Shown piece after piece: positions 32,305 to 45,300 of a stretch of DNA of 64,000 bases (the stretch's first letter is position 1; every line of letters begins with the position of its first letter). A program made the translations under genes and the position numbers. The notes below the pieces were generated by a model. The model was not told where the DNA came from, did not search any database, and saw nothing but the letters and a program-made list of their open reading frames with translations. This stretch comes from Posidonia oceanica (lineage: Eukaryota; Streptophyta; Magnoliopsida; Alismatales; Posidoniaceae), in contig JAZBRS010000076.1 of the NCBI GenBank assembly GCA_037176725.1, forward strand, positions 119,989,001-120,053,000. The letters run 5' to 3'.

Positions 32305-33600
32305 CTACTGGTAGTATTTCTTGAGGTAGCATGAATTGACCGACTCAGACTGCTCGACCTCGTCCATGTCCTCAAGGACTGCTGCGTCACCAGAGAAGAT
32401 TCGCTTGATTAGGAAGGGGCCATGCCAGTTGGGCTGGAATTTCCCTTGGCCATCGGGGAGATGGATGGCTCGAAGGACCATATCTCCTAGATTGAAGCTT
32501 CTAGGCCTAACCTTCTTCAGGTATGCTCTGGCCAAGCGCTTCTGGTAGCATTGAGCATGATGTATGGCCTGCAGCCTATTCTCATCAATCAGGTTCAACT
32601 GGATGTAGCGGTCTTGGATCCTTTCTATTTCTTCCAGCTCAGCTTCTCGTAGAATCCGTAGTGAGGGGATCTCTTCTTCGACAGGCAGCACTGCCTCCAT
32701 GCCGTACACTAGAGAGTACGGGGTGGCTCCTGTTGAGGTCCGGACTGATGTCCTGTACGCCTAGAGTGCGTACGGAAGCTTGTCATGCCAGTCCTTGTGA
32801 GTCTCTGCCATCGTTTTCAAGATTTTGATGAGGTTCTTGTTGGCAGACTCTACTGCACCGTTCATCTGTGGTCGATAAGGTGAGGACCGGTGATGCTTGA
32901 TGTTGAAGCTCTACAGGTAGTCTTTGATCCTCTTAGCTATGAAGTTTGTGCCATTATCTGAGATGAGCGCATGCAGGACCCCATATCGGGCTAGGATATT
33001 GTTTCTGATAAACTTCTCTATAGCCACAGCACTAACTGTCTTGTAGGAGGCCACTTCCACTCACTTGGTAAAGTAGTCGATCGCTACCAGAATGTAGCGA
33101 TGACCGTTAGAAGCTGGTGGGTGTACAGCGCCAATGACTTTGATCCCCCAGGTGGAGAAAGGCCATGGCGAATACATGCTATACAATTCCTGTGGGGGAG
33201 CGTGTATGAAGTTCCCATGGACCTAGCAGCTATGGCATTTGTGCACAAATTGGTAGCAGTCTGCCTCCATGGTTGACCAGAAGTAGCCTTGGAGCATAAT
33301 CTTCTTGGTCAGCAACACACCCTTCATGTGAGGGCCGCAGGTCCCTGCATGGACTTGGAGCATCAGTGTGTTGTCCTCCTTTTTGTCTACACAGCATAGG
33401 AGCATCTGGTTGTAAGATCTTCTGTACAGATGTCCTGCCCCTATCACGTTCTTTGACGCCAGATGTGCCAAAGTCTTTCTGTCTATTGCTGAGGCGCCAG
33501 GTGGGGGGTTGCCAGATTCCAAGAAGACTTTAATATCATGGTACCATGGGAGTTCCTCTGCTGGATCCACTTCCTCGATAGTCATGCAGTGCACGGGCTG
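32305..33600 (-). other. Element 1 integrase remnant
   Basis: Aligns over its length with the element 2 integrase. Two changes stand out. The first catalytic Asp (WGIDVIG in elements 2 and 3) is Lys here (WGIKVIG, near 33140), so catalysis is lost. A TGA at 33061-33063 replaces the Trp of TKWVE, exactly as in element 3. A TAG also replaces the Gln after CHSC (33223). The second Asp and the Glu are still present. Confidence 0.85.
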
Positions 33601-36600
33601 TTCCACTCGAGAGACTGATACATCCACTGCACGATGTTCAGGTATGGAGAGCCAAGATACTAAGGTTGCCGGAGCATCTGCATAGGCGTTCTTGGCTCTA
33701 TTCATGTAAGTGAAGCGGATGTCTTCAAACTCTTCTATCAGCTTCAGCAGGCATTCATGGTAAGGTACCAGCTTAGGGTCCTTGGTCTTCCAATCGCCAT
33801 TGACCTGAGAGATGAATAGCATCGCATCTCTGTGTACATGTAGCTTGCGCACATCATGCTCAAGTGTGACTTGCAGTCCCAGAAGGTAGGCTTCATACTC
33901 CGCCTCATTGTTGGTGCAAGGGAATATCATCTTCCTTGCAAAGGGGATTAGAACTCTCTACGGCGTTGATAGGACAACGCTGATGCCTCTGCCCCTTCTA
34001 TTGACCACGCCATCGAAGTACAGATGCCACTGTAATTTGTCTTCAGGGTCCTTCTACTTGAATCCTCCATGCCGAATAGAATGTCTTCATCGGGGAACTG
34101 TGTCTATAGAGGCTGATATTCAGGTAGAGAGAAGTCGGCCAGATGATCTGCCATGGCTTGCCCCTTCATTGATTTTTGCGTGACGAAGGTGATGTCATAT
34201 TGAGACAATAACAGCTGCCACTTAACACATCTGCCCACCATAGCCGGCTTTTGAGAAAGGAACTTGATGGGGTTATGCCGGCATAAGAGCTAGACTGGGT
34301 GTGCCATCATGTAATGCCTTAGCTTCTGTGCGGCCAAGACTAGAGATAGGCAGGTCTTCTCTATGGTGCTATACTTGGCTTCGCAATCAGTGAACTTCTT
34401 GCTCAGGTAGTAAATGGCACGCTCCTTTCTACCGGTCTCATCATGTTGGCCCAAGATGGTGCCCATGGAATGCTGCGTGGTAGAAAGATAGACAATTAGG
34501 AGTCTTCCTGGCACGAGAGAGGCCAGGACAGGAGGCTTGATCAGGAACTGCTTGATCTTGTCAAATGCAGCTTGGCACTCCTCGCTCCAGTTGATCAATG
34601 CGTTCTTCTTCAAGAGCTTCAAGATCAGTTCGCAGATAGGTGTGAGTTGTGTGATGAACCAGCTGATATATTGCAGATGCCCTAGTAGTCCTCTGACTTC
34701 TTTCTTAATCCTAGGGAGTGGCATGTCCACGATGGCTTTGGCCTTGCTCGAGTCCACTTCAATCCCCCTCTGGCTGACAATGTAGCCCAGTAGCTTGCCG
34801 AATGATACCCCGAATACACATTTACTGGGGTTGAGGCGAAGCTTGTACTTCCTCAGGCAGTTAAAGAGCTTTTTGAGGCAGATAAGGTGATCCTCAGGCT
34901 CTCTAGACTTAGCAATAATGTCGTCCACGTAGACCTCAACTTCTTGGTGCATGAAGTCGTGGAATAATGCTGTCATCGCCCTCTGATATGTTGCTCCGGC
35001 ATTCTTGAGCCCAAATGGCATAACTTGATAGCAGAAGACTCCCCAAGGGGTGATAAATGAGGTCTTCTCCATGTCTTTTTTTGCCATTCTGATTTGATTG
35101 TAGCTGGAGAAGCCTTCCATGAAGGAGAGCATCTTGTGCCCCGCAGTGTTGTCTACCAGGACGTCGATGTGCGGTAGGGGAAAGTCATCCTTAGGACTGG
35201 ATTTGTTCAGATCCCTATAATCAATGCACATACGGACCCGTCCGTCCTTCTTGGGCACAGGCACGACGTTCGCAAGCCATTTTGGATAGAGGACGACCTT
35301 GAGAAAGCCAACGCCATGTTGCTTCATGATTTCCTCTTTGATTTTGAGCAACCACTGGGGTCGCCACTTCCGAAGCTTCTGCTTTACTAGCTTTGCGTCT
35401 GGATCCAGAGGTAGGTTTTGCACCACGATCTCGACATCAAGGCCGACCATGTCTTCATAGCTCCAAGCGAAGACATCTGCATATTCCATAAGGAATGCAA
35501 TAAACTTAGCTCTAGCCTAGGGCGTTAGTAGGGTGCTGATGCGGACCTCCTTGACATCTTCAGCGATGCCAATGTTGATGACCTCTGTCTCTTCTTCGAC
35601 ATGGAGGTTGGGTCCTTCTAGGTCGTCATCATAAGGCTGGAACTCAGGCGATGGTTCATCATTCTCATCTACGCTTGTATGGTTCTTCTCCTCATATGCA
35701 ATGAGTTCTGAGAGGATCTCCTTCTCAAATGTGGGGTCTGTAATGTCGAAGGAGTGGACATGTTCTGCCTCTTGATCCTGATGACGCCTCAGGATGGTCA
35801 CGCTCACCCGAGTATTTCTGTAGGCTCGGTGGGTGACGTCTGCTTCGGTGGCCCCTGGTCCCGCTGACTGATCTGGCTGCTTTAGCTGCCCTACCTGTTC
35901 CGATTGCTCTGGCACCACTATCACTGCTGGGACTGCTCTGTCTGCTATCGCTACTGTCTGTACTGTCTCTTCGTCCGCATTCTCAGATGTACTTGCGGGG
36001 AGTGTCGGAGACAGACAACTGTTCTCTAGGCGACGAATCTGTGTACTGTTGCCAAATGTGCTGCTTGTGCGGGGCATGCACCGCACGAACCACCTAGACC
36101 TGCTTTCTGGCTGCAAAGTGATCAACTCGTCTAGTCTAGTGGGCGTTGCCTCTGGTTCTTCTTCCAAGACCATGATTGAGGAATGGTCTTACAGCAGGGA
36201 GGGACCCGTGGCCATGACTTTCCCTTTCCTCAGCATCTACTGCTTGATGGTGTCTTCAGCCAACACCGTGAGTTGCTCTTGGAACAGCAATTCCATGTCT
36301 CTGAGCTTGTCAGCCATCTGGGCTTTTGCAGTCGCACCTTCCTTGTCTTCTGAGGGTGTGTCGACGTAATAGGCGTAGACGGCCTCTTTAGAGCCCTGCC
36401 CGGCGATTCCTCCGCCTAGGGGTCTGCTCTGGCTTCCAGACATATCACCAGCCAGGGTGTCTGTTCTGTTACTGGTTGACTGGCTGACCTCTTGGTGTGG
36501 TTGGTTGCGGCACTAGGGCAATCAGAGATGCGAATAGGCCGGTCAGGGATGCCACTGACAGTGGCACCGACAAGGACAGTGCTGCAGCTGGAGGGGAGGC

Positions 36601-39600
36601 AAAGGCGCTCTTCTAATGGTCCAATAGCTGGACGGTTGCTCTGGGGAATGAAGCACCGGCACCCGTGTGTGATGGTGGTTGTTTCTCTGTAGTAGCGGTG
36701 GGGGTCTTCCACAATGTTGGTTCTGCTAAAGCTGACAGTTGTATGGCTGATGGAGCCGCCTGCTTTGCTTGTGGAGCTGCTGATGAGGCGAGCTGAGTCA
36801 CGTCGTCGCCTAAATCGACTGATTGCACCCTCAAAAAAGGTAACTTCTGTACTGGTGTGGCTGCGGCTGCGAGTGGACAAGTGGCTGGTGCCTGCAGAAG
36901 TGCTCCTGATTCTGGAGCTGTCAATGTAGCTGTCATAAGCACTTGTGTAGTTGCAGAGGGGGAAGAGGCTATCATTCCTGACACAGAGTTTGCAGAATCT
37001 GCCACTGTATCAGTAGAGGGAAGGGCCAGACAAACTGACCGGGAGATTGTAGGGTTGATCTGGGCTTCTTCCTTGGACTGTGCTGGGACTACCATGCCGG
37101 ACTGCTCCTCACCCAAAAAATAGTCCTCTATGTAGACCCACTCCTCTGTCGGCTATGGGGGGCTCCGGCACGGTGCTGGCTGGGCTGTTGCTGGGCTCGT
37201 GTTCGGGTCGAGAATATCTGCACTGACAAAGTTAGTAAGGTCTTGAGGGATCACGAGCTTCTGTCCCCTTGAATGCAGATGCTCACCATCGCAGGGCTGC
37301 CATTCATATCCCAAGCCTTAGAACTTTTCGCGCTCCTCGGTCGCAACCGGCTCGGCGATCCCTTGGCCGTGACGCCCAAGTGGCGTTCCCTTCTCATAGT
37401 CCCACCTACGGCAAATGTTCTCGACCATCTTGGAAGGGTTACAATGAACGGCCAGAGAACTGACAAGCTCAAGAAGAGGGATAAAGTTAACTGGCTCGAA
37501 TCGGTTAACATGGTATAAGGTATTCGACGGCTTAGGATCAAATTGGACAGTTTGCCGGGATACAGAAGAGACCACCCCAACCGGTTCCTTGTCAAAGTTT
37601 TCCGCCATGACAACGATGACATCGTTTCCCCAGCAAAACTTGATCATGTGGTGGAGGGTCGAGGGGATCACTTGATGCTTGTGCAGCCAAGGGTGCCCAA
37701 GCAAAAGATTAAAAGAAGGCTCCAAGTCGACAGCATAGAATTCTACATCGAATTCGACTGGGCCAATGGTAAGAGGAATAACCAGGATCCCCAAAGAATC
37801 ATGGTGTGTATTGTCAAAAGAGGTCATTCCCTCCACGGCTAGCGTGATATCCTCGGGTTTGAATCCGAGCTTCAATGCTATGCGCAGGGGACAGACGTTA
37901 AGGCCTGACCCATTATCGACCAGCGAGAGGGGAATGCGGAACCTTTTAAACTGCACTGTGATAAACAAGGGCTGATTATGGTTAGTCCCCGCTGGAGGCA
38001 GTTCATCACTCGAGAAAGAGATGACCTGCGGCTCTGCAATCATACCCACCATATTTTCCAAAGTTGTAGGCTCGATGGTCTGGGACACATGGGCGGCCTA
38101 GAACACACGGAGAAAAGTCTCTCAGTGTTCGCGGGAAGAATGTATCAAGTCCCAAATGGAGATGTCAACCTTGACTTTTTTCAATTGGGCCGTTATGTCA
38201 GCTGAAGGCTGGTCTTTTTTGGTGGTGGGGATATTGGCTCTGGTGGCAGGTTTTGTGGAGGTGGGATCAAGGGATTGGTCTACTGGTGGTTGGCTCACAG
38301 GTGGGGATGGGCCTGCTGGTGGTTGGCTCACAGGTGGGGATGGTTCAGGGGGGTTAGGCCTGGCTATTGGGGCTATAGGTCTGGCTATTGGGGCGGCAGG
38401 TCTGTAGACCCTCCCCGACTGCGTGACATCCACACACATTTCTACGGCATAGTCGTATGGAACGCGGTGGGTAGCCCTGGTTAAGTTGATTTCCAGGGGA
38501 AAGTGAGCTTCGAGCTCGAGAGGGGCCGCCGGGATATTTGCTAGAGGATGGATGGATGTTGGATGCTGCCAGGAAGGCTGTGTTGGCTTTGGTTGGGGTC
38601 TGGCTTGCAGGCAGACTTGGAGTTGAGCCTCTGGTCGTATGGCAGGCCTCGCGGTGGCGCGCTCCGGCTTGGTGTCCAGTCGGATCATGTGAATCCCTGA
38701 CTCGGAGCTGGCAAGCGCCGCAAGATAGAGGGAAGGAGAAACAGGCACAGAAATGTCTTGAATAAGATCAGAAGGGTCCACCACGGACGTAGCAGGCCCA
38801 GAGGGGAAAAGAGAATGCACACCTGAAGTCCCCGCGCCTCCCGGGCCAGAATGCTCCGGTAAAGGCTGGTGGATGATGCTTGGATTGTGGGGAGCTGTCC
38901 CTAATGCAGAGGGGGATGTTGATGGAGGGGTAAATGAAGATGCTGCCTCCCATGTGTTGATATTGATGACCTTTCGGTTAATTAGGTCCTGCATGGCTCC
39001 TTGCAGAGTGAGGCAACTATTCGTCAAGTGCCTGACAACTCGATGAAAGTCGCAAAATTGATCCGTCCTATACCACCTCGGAAGAGGGTTCGATGGTGGG
39101 CGGATCTCGGGGGGCGTGAGGAGTGACGCTACCTTAGGGAGGACGGCGCTCAGCGGCTCCACTAGCTGAGTGAAGCGACGCTGATGGTTGGGTCGTCTTT
39201 GCCCTTGGTATTGTCCTTACTGGACCGATGCGGTAGGATAGACTGGTCGGGTGGTGCTGGTGATCTGTGGTGTGTGAGGTGCACTAGGTGTGGGTGCATA
39301 CACTACCTGATTCGGGCCTAGCGGAGCTACCATGTGGACGAGAGCGGTAGGAGAGTCGACGTATGCAACTTTGGTCCGCGGGGGATCCCTCCTTCTAGGG
39401 TTGTTGTTGTTGCCGCCGCCGTTGTTGTTGGTGCTACTGCTACTGCCACTGCTGCTGGGGGAGGTGGCTTGCTTGGCGAAGACAGAGAGCATTGGAAAAT
39501 TGCCACTCTGAAAGGTGCTCTCCACACATGTGCTGACCCGAATCAGAGATGTAAAACTAGTGACAGCCTGGATGGCAAGTAGAGCCCTAGTAGATGGCTG

Positions 39601-41071
39601 CACGCCTCGAATTACAATCTCGATAGATTCCACGTCAGAGGGTCTATCGCGAACTTGTGCAGCAAGGGCATGCCAACAGCCAACGTACTCCCGAAATGGG
39701 TCGTTGTTTCACTACTTAAGGGCGACAAGGTCCTCGCACTTAGGGACCAAGTCAAGGTTGAAGGAGTACTGTTCCAGGAACACCCTGCCAAGGTCAATCC
39801 AAGTCTTGATGGTGGCCATATCAAGTGATGTAAACCACTTGAGGGCCGGGCCAATAAGACTCTTCTGAAATAGGCGGATCAACAACCTGTCATTAGCCTG
39901 AAGCTGAGCCAAGTCTCCGCAATATGCCTTCAAATGGGCGATGGGGTAGCCCCTACCATTGTATTTATCAAAGGCCGGGATTTTGAACTTCGGTGGGAGT
40001 ACCACCTTTGAAAAGCAATAGACGTCCCGGAACTGGTAGGAGTGGAAGTCCGTGCCCTGCACTTGACAAAGTGCTTTCTCCAGAACGGCGAACCTGTCGT
40101 TGTTGGACTCTGGAGTTGCTGCCGAAGGTGGTGGGACAGCTGGGGTAGGGACTACATACACCGTTTGGGTCGCACCGAGGTGCTCCTCCTGATCCACCAT
40201 CGCATCGCCTGGTGATGCAACAGGATGGCCAGCGTATCCATGCAAATGTGTAGTGGGTGCTGTGGGTGGTGCAAAGTATGCAGTGGAAGGAAATTGCTGA
40301 TGCACAGGATGAGGGTATGCAGGATGCTGTGTAGTGAATTGTGGAGCTTGTGGGAGCAACAACTGCTGCAGCGGCACGGTGCCAAGCAGCGGGCCAGAGA
40401 AGTGCTGTGCTCGAACCAACCCGAGGGGCTGGCCACCAGGTGGTGGAGGTGCATGCTATGCGGTGAATGAAGTGTGTGCAGAGGGGGGAGGCTGTGCCCC
40501 CATCACCGGAGCAGAGAGCAGCTAGGGTGGTGGCCGGGGCAGCAGTGTAGCAAGGAATGCCTGGAGAGCAGGAACAGGATGTAGATGGATCTCAGGAGCA
40601 GAAGGTGCTGGGGGAGGGCAGGCAGACAGAGCCATGCCCTGAAAGATCTAGGCAAGCTCTGCCAAGCGCTGGTACCGCTCTTCAGGGGTCCCGTCAGTGG
40701 GAATGCTGAATTGCAGTGCCGGCGGGGGACCAGATGCAAGAGGGGGGACACAGACTGTCCAGGGGGATAGGATCCTATGGTGGGAGTCGCCGCAGCAGGG
40801 CTAGTGCCATAGATAATATGGCCCTAAGGATCAGAAGGAGTTGGAACGGTCTTTGAAAAGTGAGAGACAGTCACCAAGGTAGCCTCGGTGACAGGATCCG
40901 GAGGGGCATAGACTTGCCCAAACCCTACGGTGCGTAGGGGTCCCCTAGAGATAAAGAAGGGAACCCTGGCATTGTAAAGGGCACAAAGGCTGTCAAGACG
41001 GGAGCCGAAGGGACCAAAGTGGAAACCCCCGTGACTGTGGTGAGCAAAGGCTCGATGGTGCACTAGGCCAT
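32305..41071 (-). pseudogene. gag-pol: Element 1 gag-pol polyprotein, stops and frameshifts
   Basis: Homologue of the element 2 polyprotein, from ATG 41071 to the stop after KKYYQ at 32305. Domains in sense: gag core about 40150-39550; zinc knuckle CDFHRVVRHLTNSC near 39018-39059; protease with LVDNGSGLNV near 37910; RT 35489 to about 34700 with YVDD at 34931-34920; RNase H to about 34190; aRNH about 34040-33640; integrase about 33600-32305. Stops include those at 39712, 39217, 38122, 37318, 36613, 35517, 34290, 33223 and 33061. Frames shift at the gag N-terminus (between 41071 and 40700), between 36613 and 36443, and near 34060. Confidence 0.9.
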
Positions 41072-42360
41072 TGCTGATCGAGAGCGAGTAAGAATAGCAC
41101 TACGACGGAAGGGTGAAGGATAACGCCTAGGAGGAGCTATAGTTGCGAAGGCGAATAGCTCGGAAGAGGAGGGTCAAGTACAGGTGATACAATAGAGGTG
41201 TCAGTGAAGCGAAGCACTCAAGCTCCGACAAGGGAACTCGCTCACTGATCTCTGTTGCAAACAAAGCAAACAGGTGTTAGAACCTAAAAGAAAAAATGCA
41301 AGTGTTTAGTTGGTGGTATGAATGCATTCATGCAAATGGTATGCTTTCTAGCATGCTCTCTCTTACTAATCTAGTGTGTCCTAGTAAGTTGTCTAGTTTG
41401 GACTCACAAGTGTGCGGGTCACCGACTCGGTCAGAAAGTAAGGCTCCCATCTAGACCCTGGCCCAAAGCTCAGGTATGACGGGTGATGCAGTAGTGGCCT
41501 TGACCCTGCCTAAGCATGGGCTGTACCTACTAGTAGCACCGATACAACCCCTGACAAGGGGGGACAGACCGATCGACTCGCCTTGTGCCAAAGCAGCTGG
41601 ACGAGAGACTGGGACTATCCTTCTCAGACTGATAGGTAGACTCAGATGAGAAGATGCATGCCCTATATGATGCTTCATGCAAAATGATTAAAGTTTTTTA
41701 ATCTTGTGCATTTTATTAACCCAAGGGGGTGAAGGTGTGCTGAGGTCTCTAGTAGATCCTAGATTTGACTTTTACTTGCTGTTCTTATTTGCCAAGTGGA
41801 GGGGACAACTAGTCTCTACTTGTCCTTATCCTTGAGCAGAAAGGGGAAGAAAACATCCAAACATGGCAAGCAATCAACACACATCACAGCAAAAGGCATG
41901 CGCATGGCATGTGCAAGTGTTCGTGGACATGATTGTGAAGGGAAAACATTCATCATATCAAAAAACAAGTATGCAGGGCATGTAGGTGTGCAGTGGCATA
42001 GCAAGGGTGTAAAACAAAGCAATTACCATTCAAAAGGCATGTTTTATTGTGCCAACCAAGAATTTAGGCATGCATTATGCGAGAAAGTAAAGTAATGACA
42101 AGCTAGTAGGTAAATAAGTGAAGACAGGTAAGCAGTAGAGCATGTAAAGATAAAGTAAGCAATAAAGCATGTAAACAGGCAAGGCAAGCAAAAAGCCATG
42201 GAGGAAAGCCAGGGTCTGAATCCTTAGTAGAGTCGCCACTGTGCGACTCACTGGGAATCGAGACAGGCGAGCAAGCAAATAGACAAGGCAAAGGCACAAA
42301 GCAAGCAAAGAATGCAAAACCCAAGCGGCGAGAAAGCCAAAAAACAAAAGCCAGAGTCTA
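41072..42360 (-). other. Element 1 leader between PBS and gag
   Basis: Non-coding. The acceptor-like TTTGCAACAG ends at 41252 with branch-like TTCTAAC at 41282-41276. The conserved block 41390-41690 matches element 2 16925-17240, with the hairpin ACCGAGTCGGT. The rest is A/T-rich. A short reading frame at 41451-41678 parallels that of element 2. Confidence 0.55.
42222..42239 (-). other. Second PBS-like site in element 1 leader
   Basis: In sense TGGCGACTCTACTAAGGA, inside a duplicate of the LTR-end/PBS surroundings (preceded by GTCGCACAG, followed by TTCAGACCCTGGCTTT). It is about 140 nt downstream of the real PBS and slightly closer to the element 2 PBS sequence than the real one is. Confidence 0.6.
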
Positions 42361-42363
42361 GTA

Positions 42364-42381
42364 TCCCTAGTGGAGTTGCCA
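42364..42381 (-). other. Primer binding site (PBS) of element 1
   Basis: In sense TGGCAACTCCACTAGGGA, one base after the LTR end CTACA, the same spacing as in element 2. It has four differences from the element 2 PBS. Confidence 0.75.
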
Positions 42382-42382
42382 C

Positions 42383-45300
42383 TGTAGCGATCCCAGAGTT
42401 CGGATCATCCATGCACGATGCCAGAGCTTGCGTACACCGATCGGAATCAGGTTCATTATTAGCGGGTGTATCTGAGAAGGGAAACTTGACTCGAAAACAC
42501 CGAAAAAAAGGGAAAAAGGAAAAGATAAGACAAATCAGAGTCGCCACCAAGTCTATTAAGTCGGGAGACAAGGAAAACCAGGGAAATGCATGAAAAACAT
42601 GCAAAACCACACAAAAAGATGCAATGCAATGCAATGCTATGTAAAGAAGATGACTCGTGCCAAGGATGAGGGCAAAACGGTCATTACGGGCTAGAGAAAG
42701 GGTAAGGACTCCTGTTACGCGCTGGAAGGTGTTAGGCACCCCCGACACGCCCAAGAATCGGTCTTTTTAGGCTTATGCTCGCTTATGAGGGATGATGCAT
42801 GCTTTGAATGTCTAAGTGCCATGAATGCCTGCTAAATGATGTGCCTGAATGCTTAAGTGCTAGATATGCTGTGATTACATGCTCAAGTGTGTGTTCTAAA
42901 TGATGCGGTGCACAAGGAAAGTAAACGTGCAACCTATGTACTCAGCAACACTGTCAGTGTTCCGAACCGGGTGAACCCTGGTTCGTGAGAACTCCAGACA
43001 GTAAGCATCACTGCCCTAATGCAAATGCAGGCGATAAAACAAAACGCCGGTAAAACCACGCAATGCAAGTGTACATGCAAAGGGGAAAAAGAGACAAGAG
43101 CAGAAAAACCAAATAAAACCATGTAATGCAAGTGTGAAACAAGCAAAGGGGAAAGAAAACAAGGGCGTGGAAGACTAATCTACATGCTCGTGAAGACAGG
43201 ACGTGAAAACAATGCATGCAGTGCAAATGACAGGTAAAGAGTGATTCAGATGGACTTATCTTGAGGATCTGAAGCCTGATCTGAGATAACTTTGGTTAGG
43301 ATGAAAGATCATTTAACCTGGAAGACCTGGACAGTTAGATCGTGAAAATCCAATGGTCCGATCAAAAGTTATTCAAGAATCAAGTCAGAAGGCTCAAGGG
43401 CCTGAAAAAGGGATCTAATAGGGACCTATGTGCAACTTATCCCTAAGTGTGTGCAAACAGGGTGTTTGCATGCAAAAGATGTTGAGAATGCTTAAATGGA
43501 TGCAAGAATGCAATGTGCTATGATATGGGAGTGCAAATGCATGCAAAAATGCAATGCAGGGACCGAAGTGTACTTTTGGGAAACTACAGGGGCCTATGTG
43601 CATAATGTCCCTACGTGTGTGCAAAACAGGGCAAATGCATGGAAGAATGCTAATGCAACAATGCATGGGTTGAATGCAATGCTAATTGGGAGGTATGCAT
43701 GCAAAAATGCAAGAAAAGGACCTAAATGCAGTTTTGAAAACTTGCAGGACCTAAATGCAATGCCAAGAAAGCATGGAAACATGCAAAAGTTGAAAACAGG
43801 GACTGTCATGCAATTTCAGAAAATAGTGGGGCCTTAAAAACCATGCAATGTGGTTTAAAAATGCAATTTAAATGATGTATGCATGTGCGAAGGACCTAAA
43901 TGCAATTTTATAAACATGCAGATGTTTAATGCAATGTAATATGGTTTTAAATGCAGATTAAATGAGTTTTTAAACCATTGATGGACTGATATGCAAATAG
44001 ACATGTTTTTTGGATTTTTTAGCAATGCAATATTGTTAAAATCATGATTTAAATGAAATCTATCAACTGAACAGGACTGAGATGCAAATAAAACATATTT
44101 TTGGATTTTTCAGTAATGCAATAAAGTTAAAATCATGATTTAAATGAAAGGGATGAACTGACTGAGGACTGAAATGCAATTAAACTATGTTTTTGGTTTT
44201 TTTTAGCAATGCAATATAGTTTAAATGCAAATTAAATGACATGTCAAATGATGCAAGGATTGTAACGCAATTTTTGTGAAATCATGGACTAAAATGCAAT
44301 GTAATAAGGTAAAAACAGACATTTAAATGATAAATGATATGATCAGAGGACCCAAATGCAAATAAAATAAATTCCAGAAGTTAAAAGCAATGTAATAAGA
44401 TAAAAAACATGAAATTAAATGACTTTAACAACTACAGGACTTAAATGTAAAGAAAATAAGCTATTGGACTAAACTTAAATGATATCAAAAGATTTTGAAC
44501 TACAGCAGGACTAAAGTGTAATAAAAAGAAAGAATAGAAGTTAAAAGCAATGCAATATAGTTTTAATCAAACATTAAATGAAACTTAAACCATGCCAGGA
44601 CTGAAACGAGAATGAAATAAAGCTGGGGACTAAATTGCAAAGCCAGAATCAAAAACAAAAAATAAAAGCTAAACTTAAATGCTATAGTTGAATAGTGCGC
44701 CCCCGACTCTCTGACGATGCAGCGGCTGAGGGCGGCGCTCCAGGCGGCGGCAGGCTTGGCTGAGGCCTCAGGAAGCTACTTGCGGTGCTTCGGAGGCTGG
44801 CGGTGGTCTCGACGGACAGTTTGGTGGCCGGAGGCGTCTTGACGGCGTTGGTGACTTTCTGCAGAGGAAGGCGGAGGTGGTCCGGCTTCTGGGGGTTGCT
44901 GCGAGGCTTGGAGGCTACTTGGGAGGCATCCCAGAGGTCTGGCGAGTGCAGCGAAGCTGATGCGGAGGTGCTGCAGTGGTGGAGGCTGTCGATCGGCCTC
45001 AACGGCGGTTGCAGAGAAGGAGGAGGACGGGAGGAGGTTTGGAGCGATTGACGAGGTCCAGCGAAGTGCGGAGCAGACTCCCAGAGCTTCGGTGGAGGTC
45101 TGGGCAAGATCTGGAGCTGTTTGGTGCAGTGTGGCGGCCGGAAGCTAGCGGCGGAGTTGCAGTGGAGCTAAGGAACGTGTGGGCAGAGGTGGGCCAAGAA
45201 CGGCGCGCAGAGGATCGAAGGGGCTAGGTGGCATCCTAGCGATGCTTGGGGGAGGCTTCGGAGCAGCTGCGGAGGACCAGAGCCCACAGGGGACGGCAGC

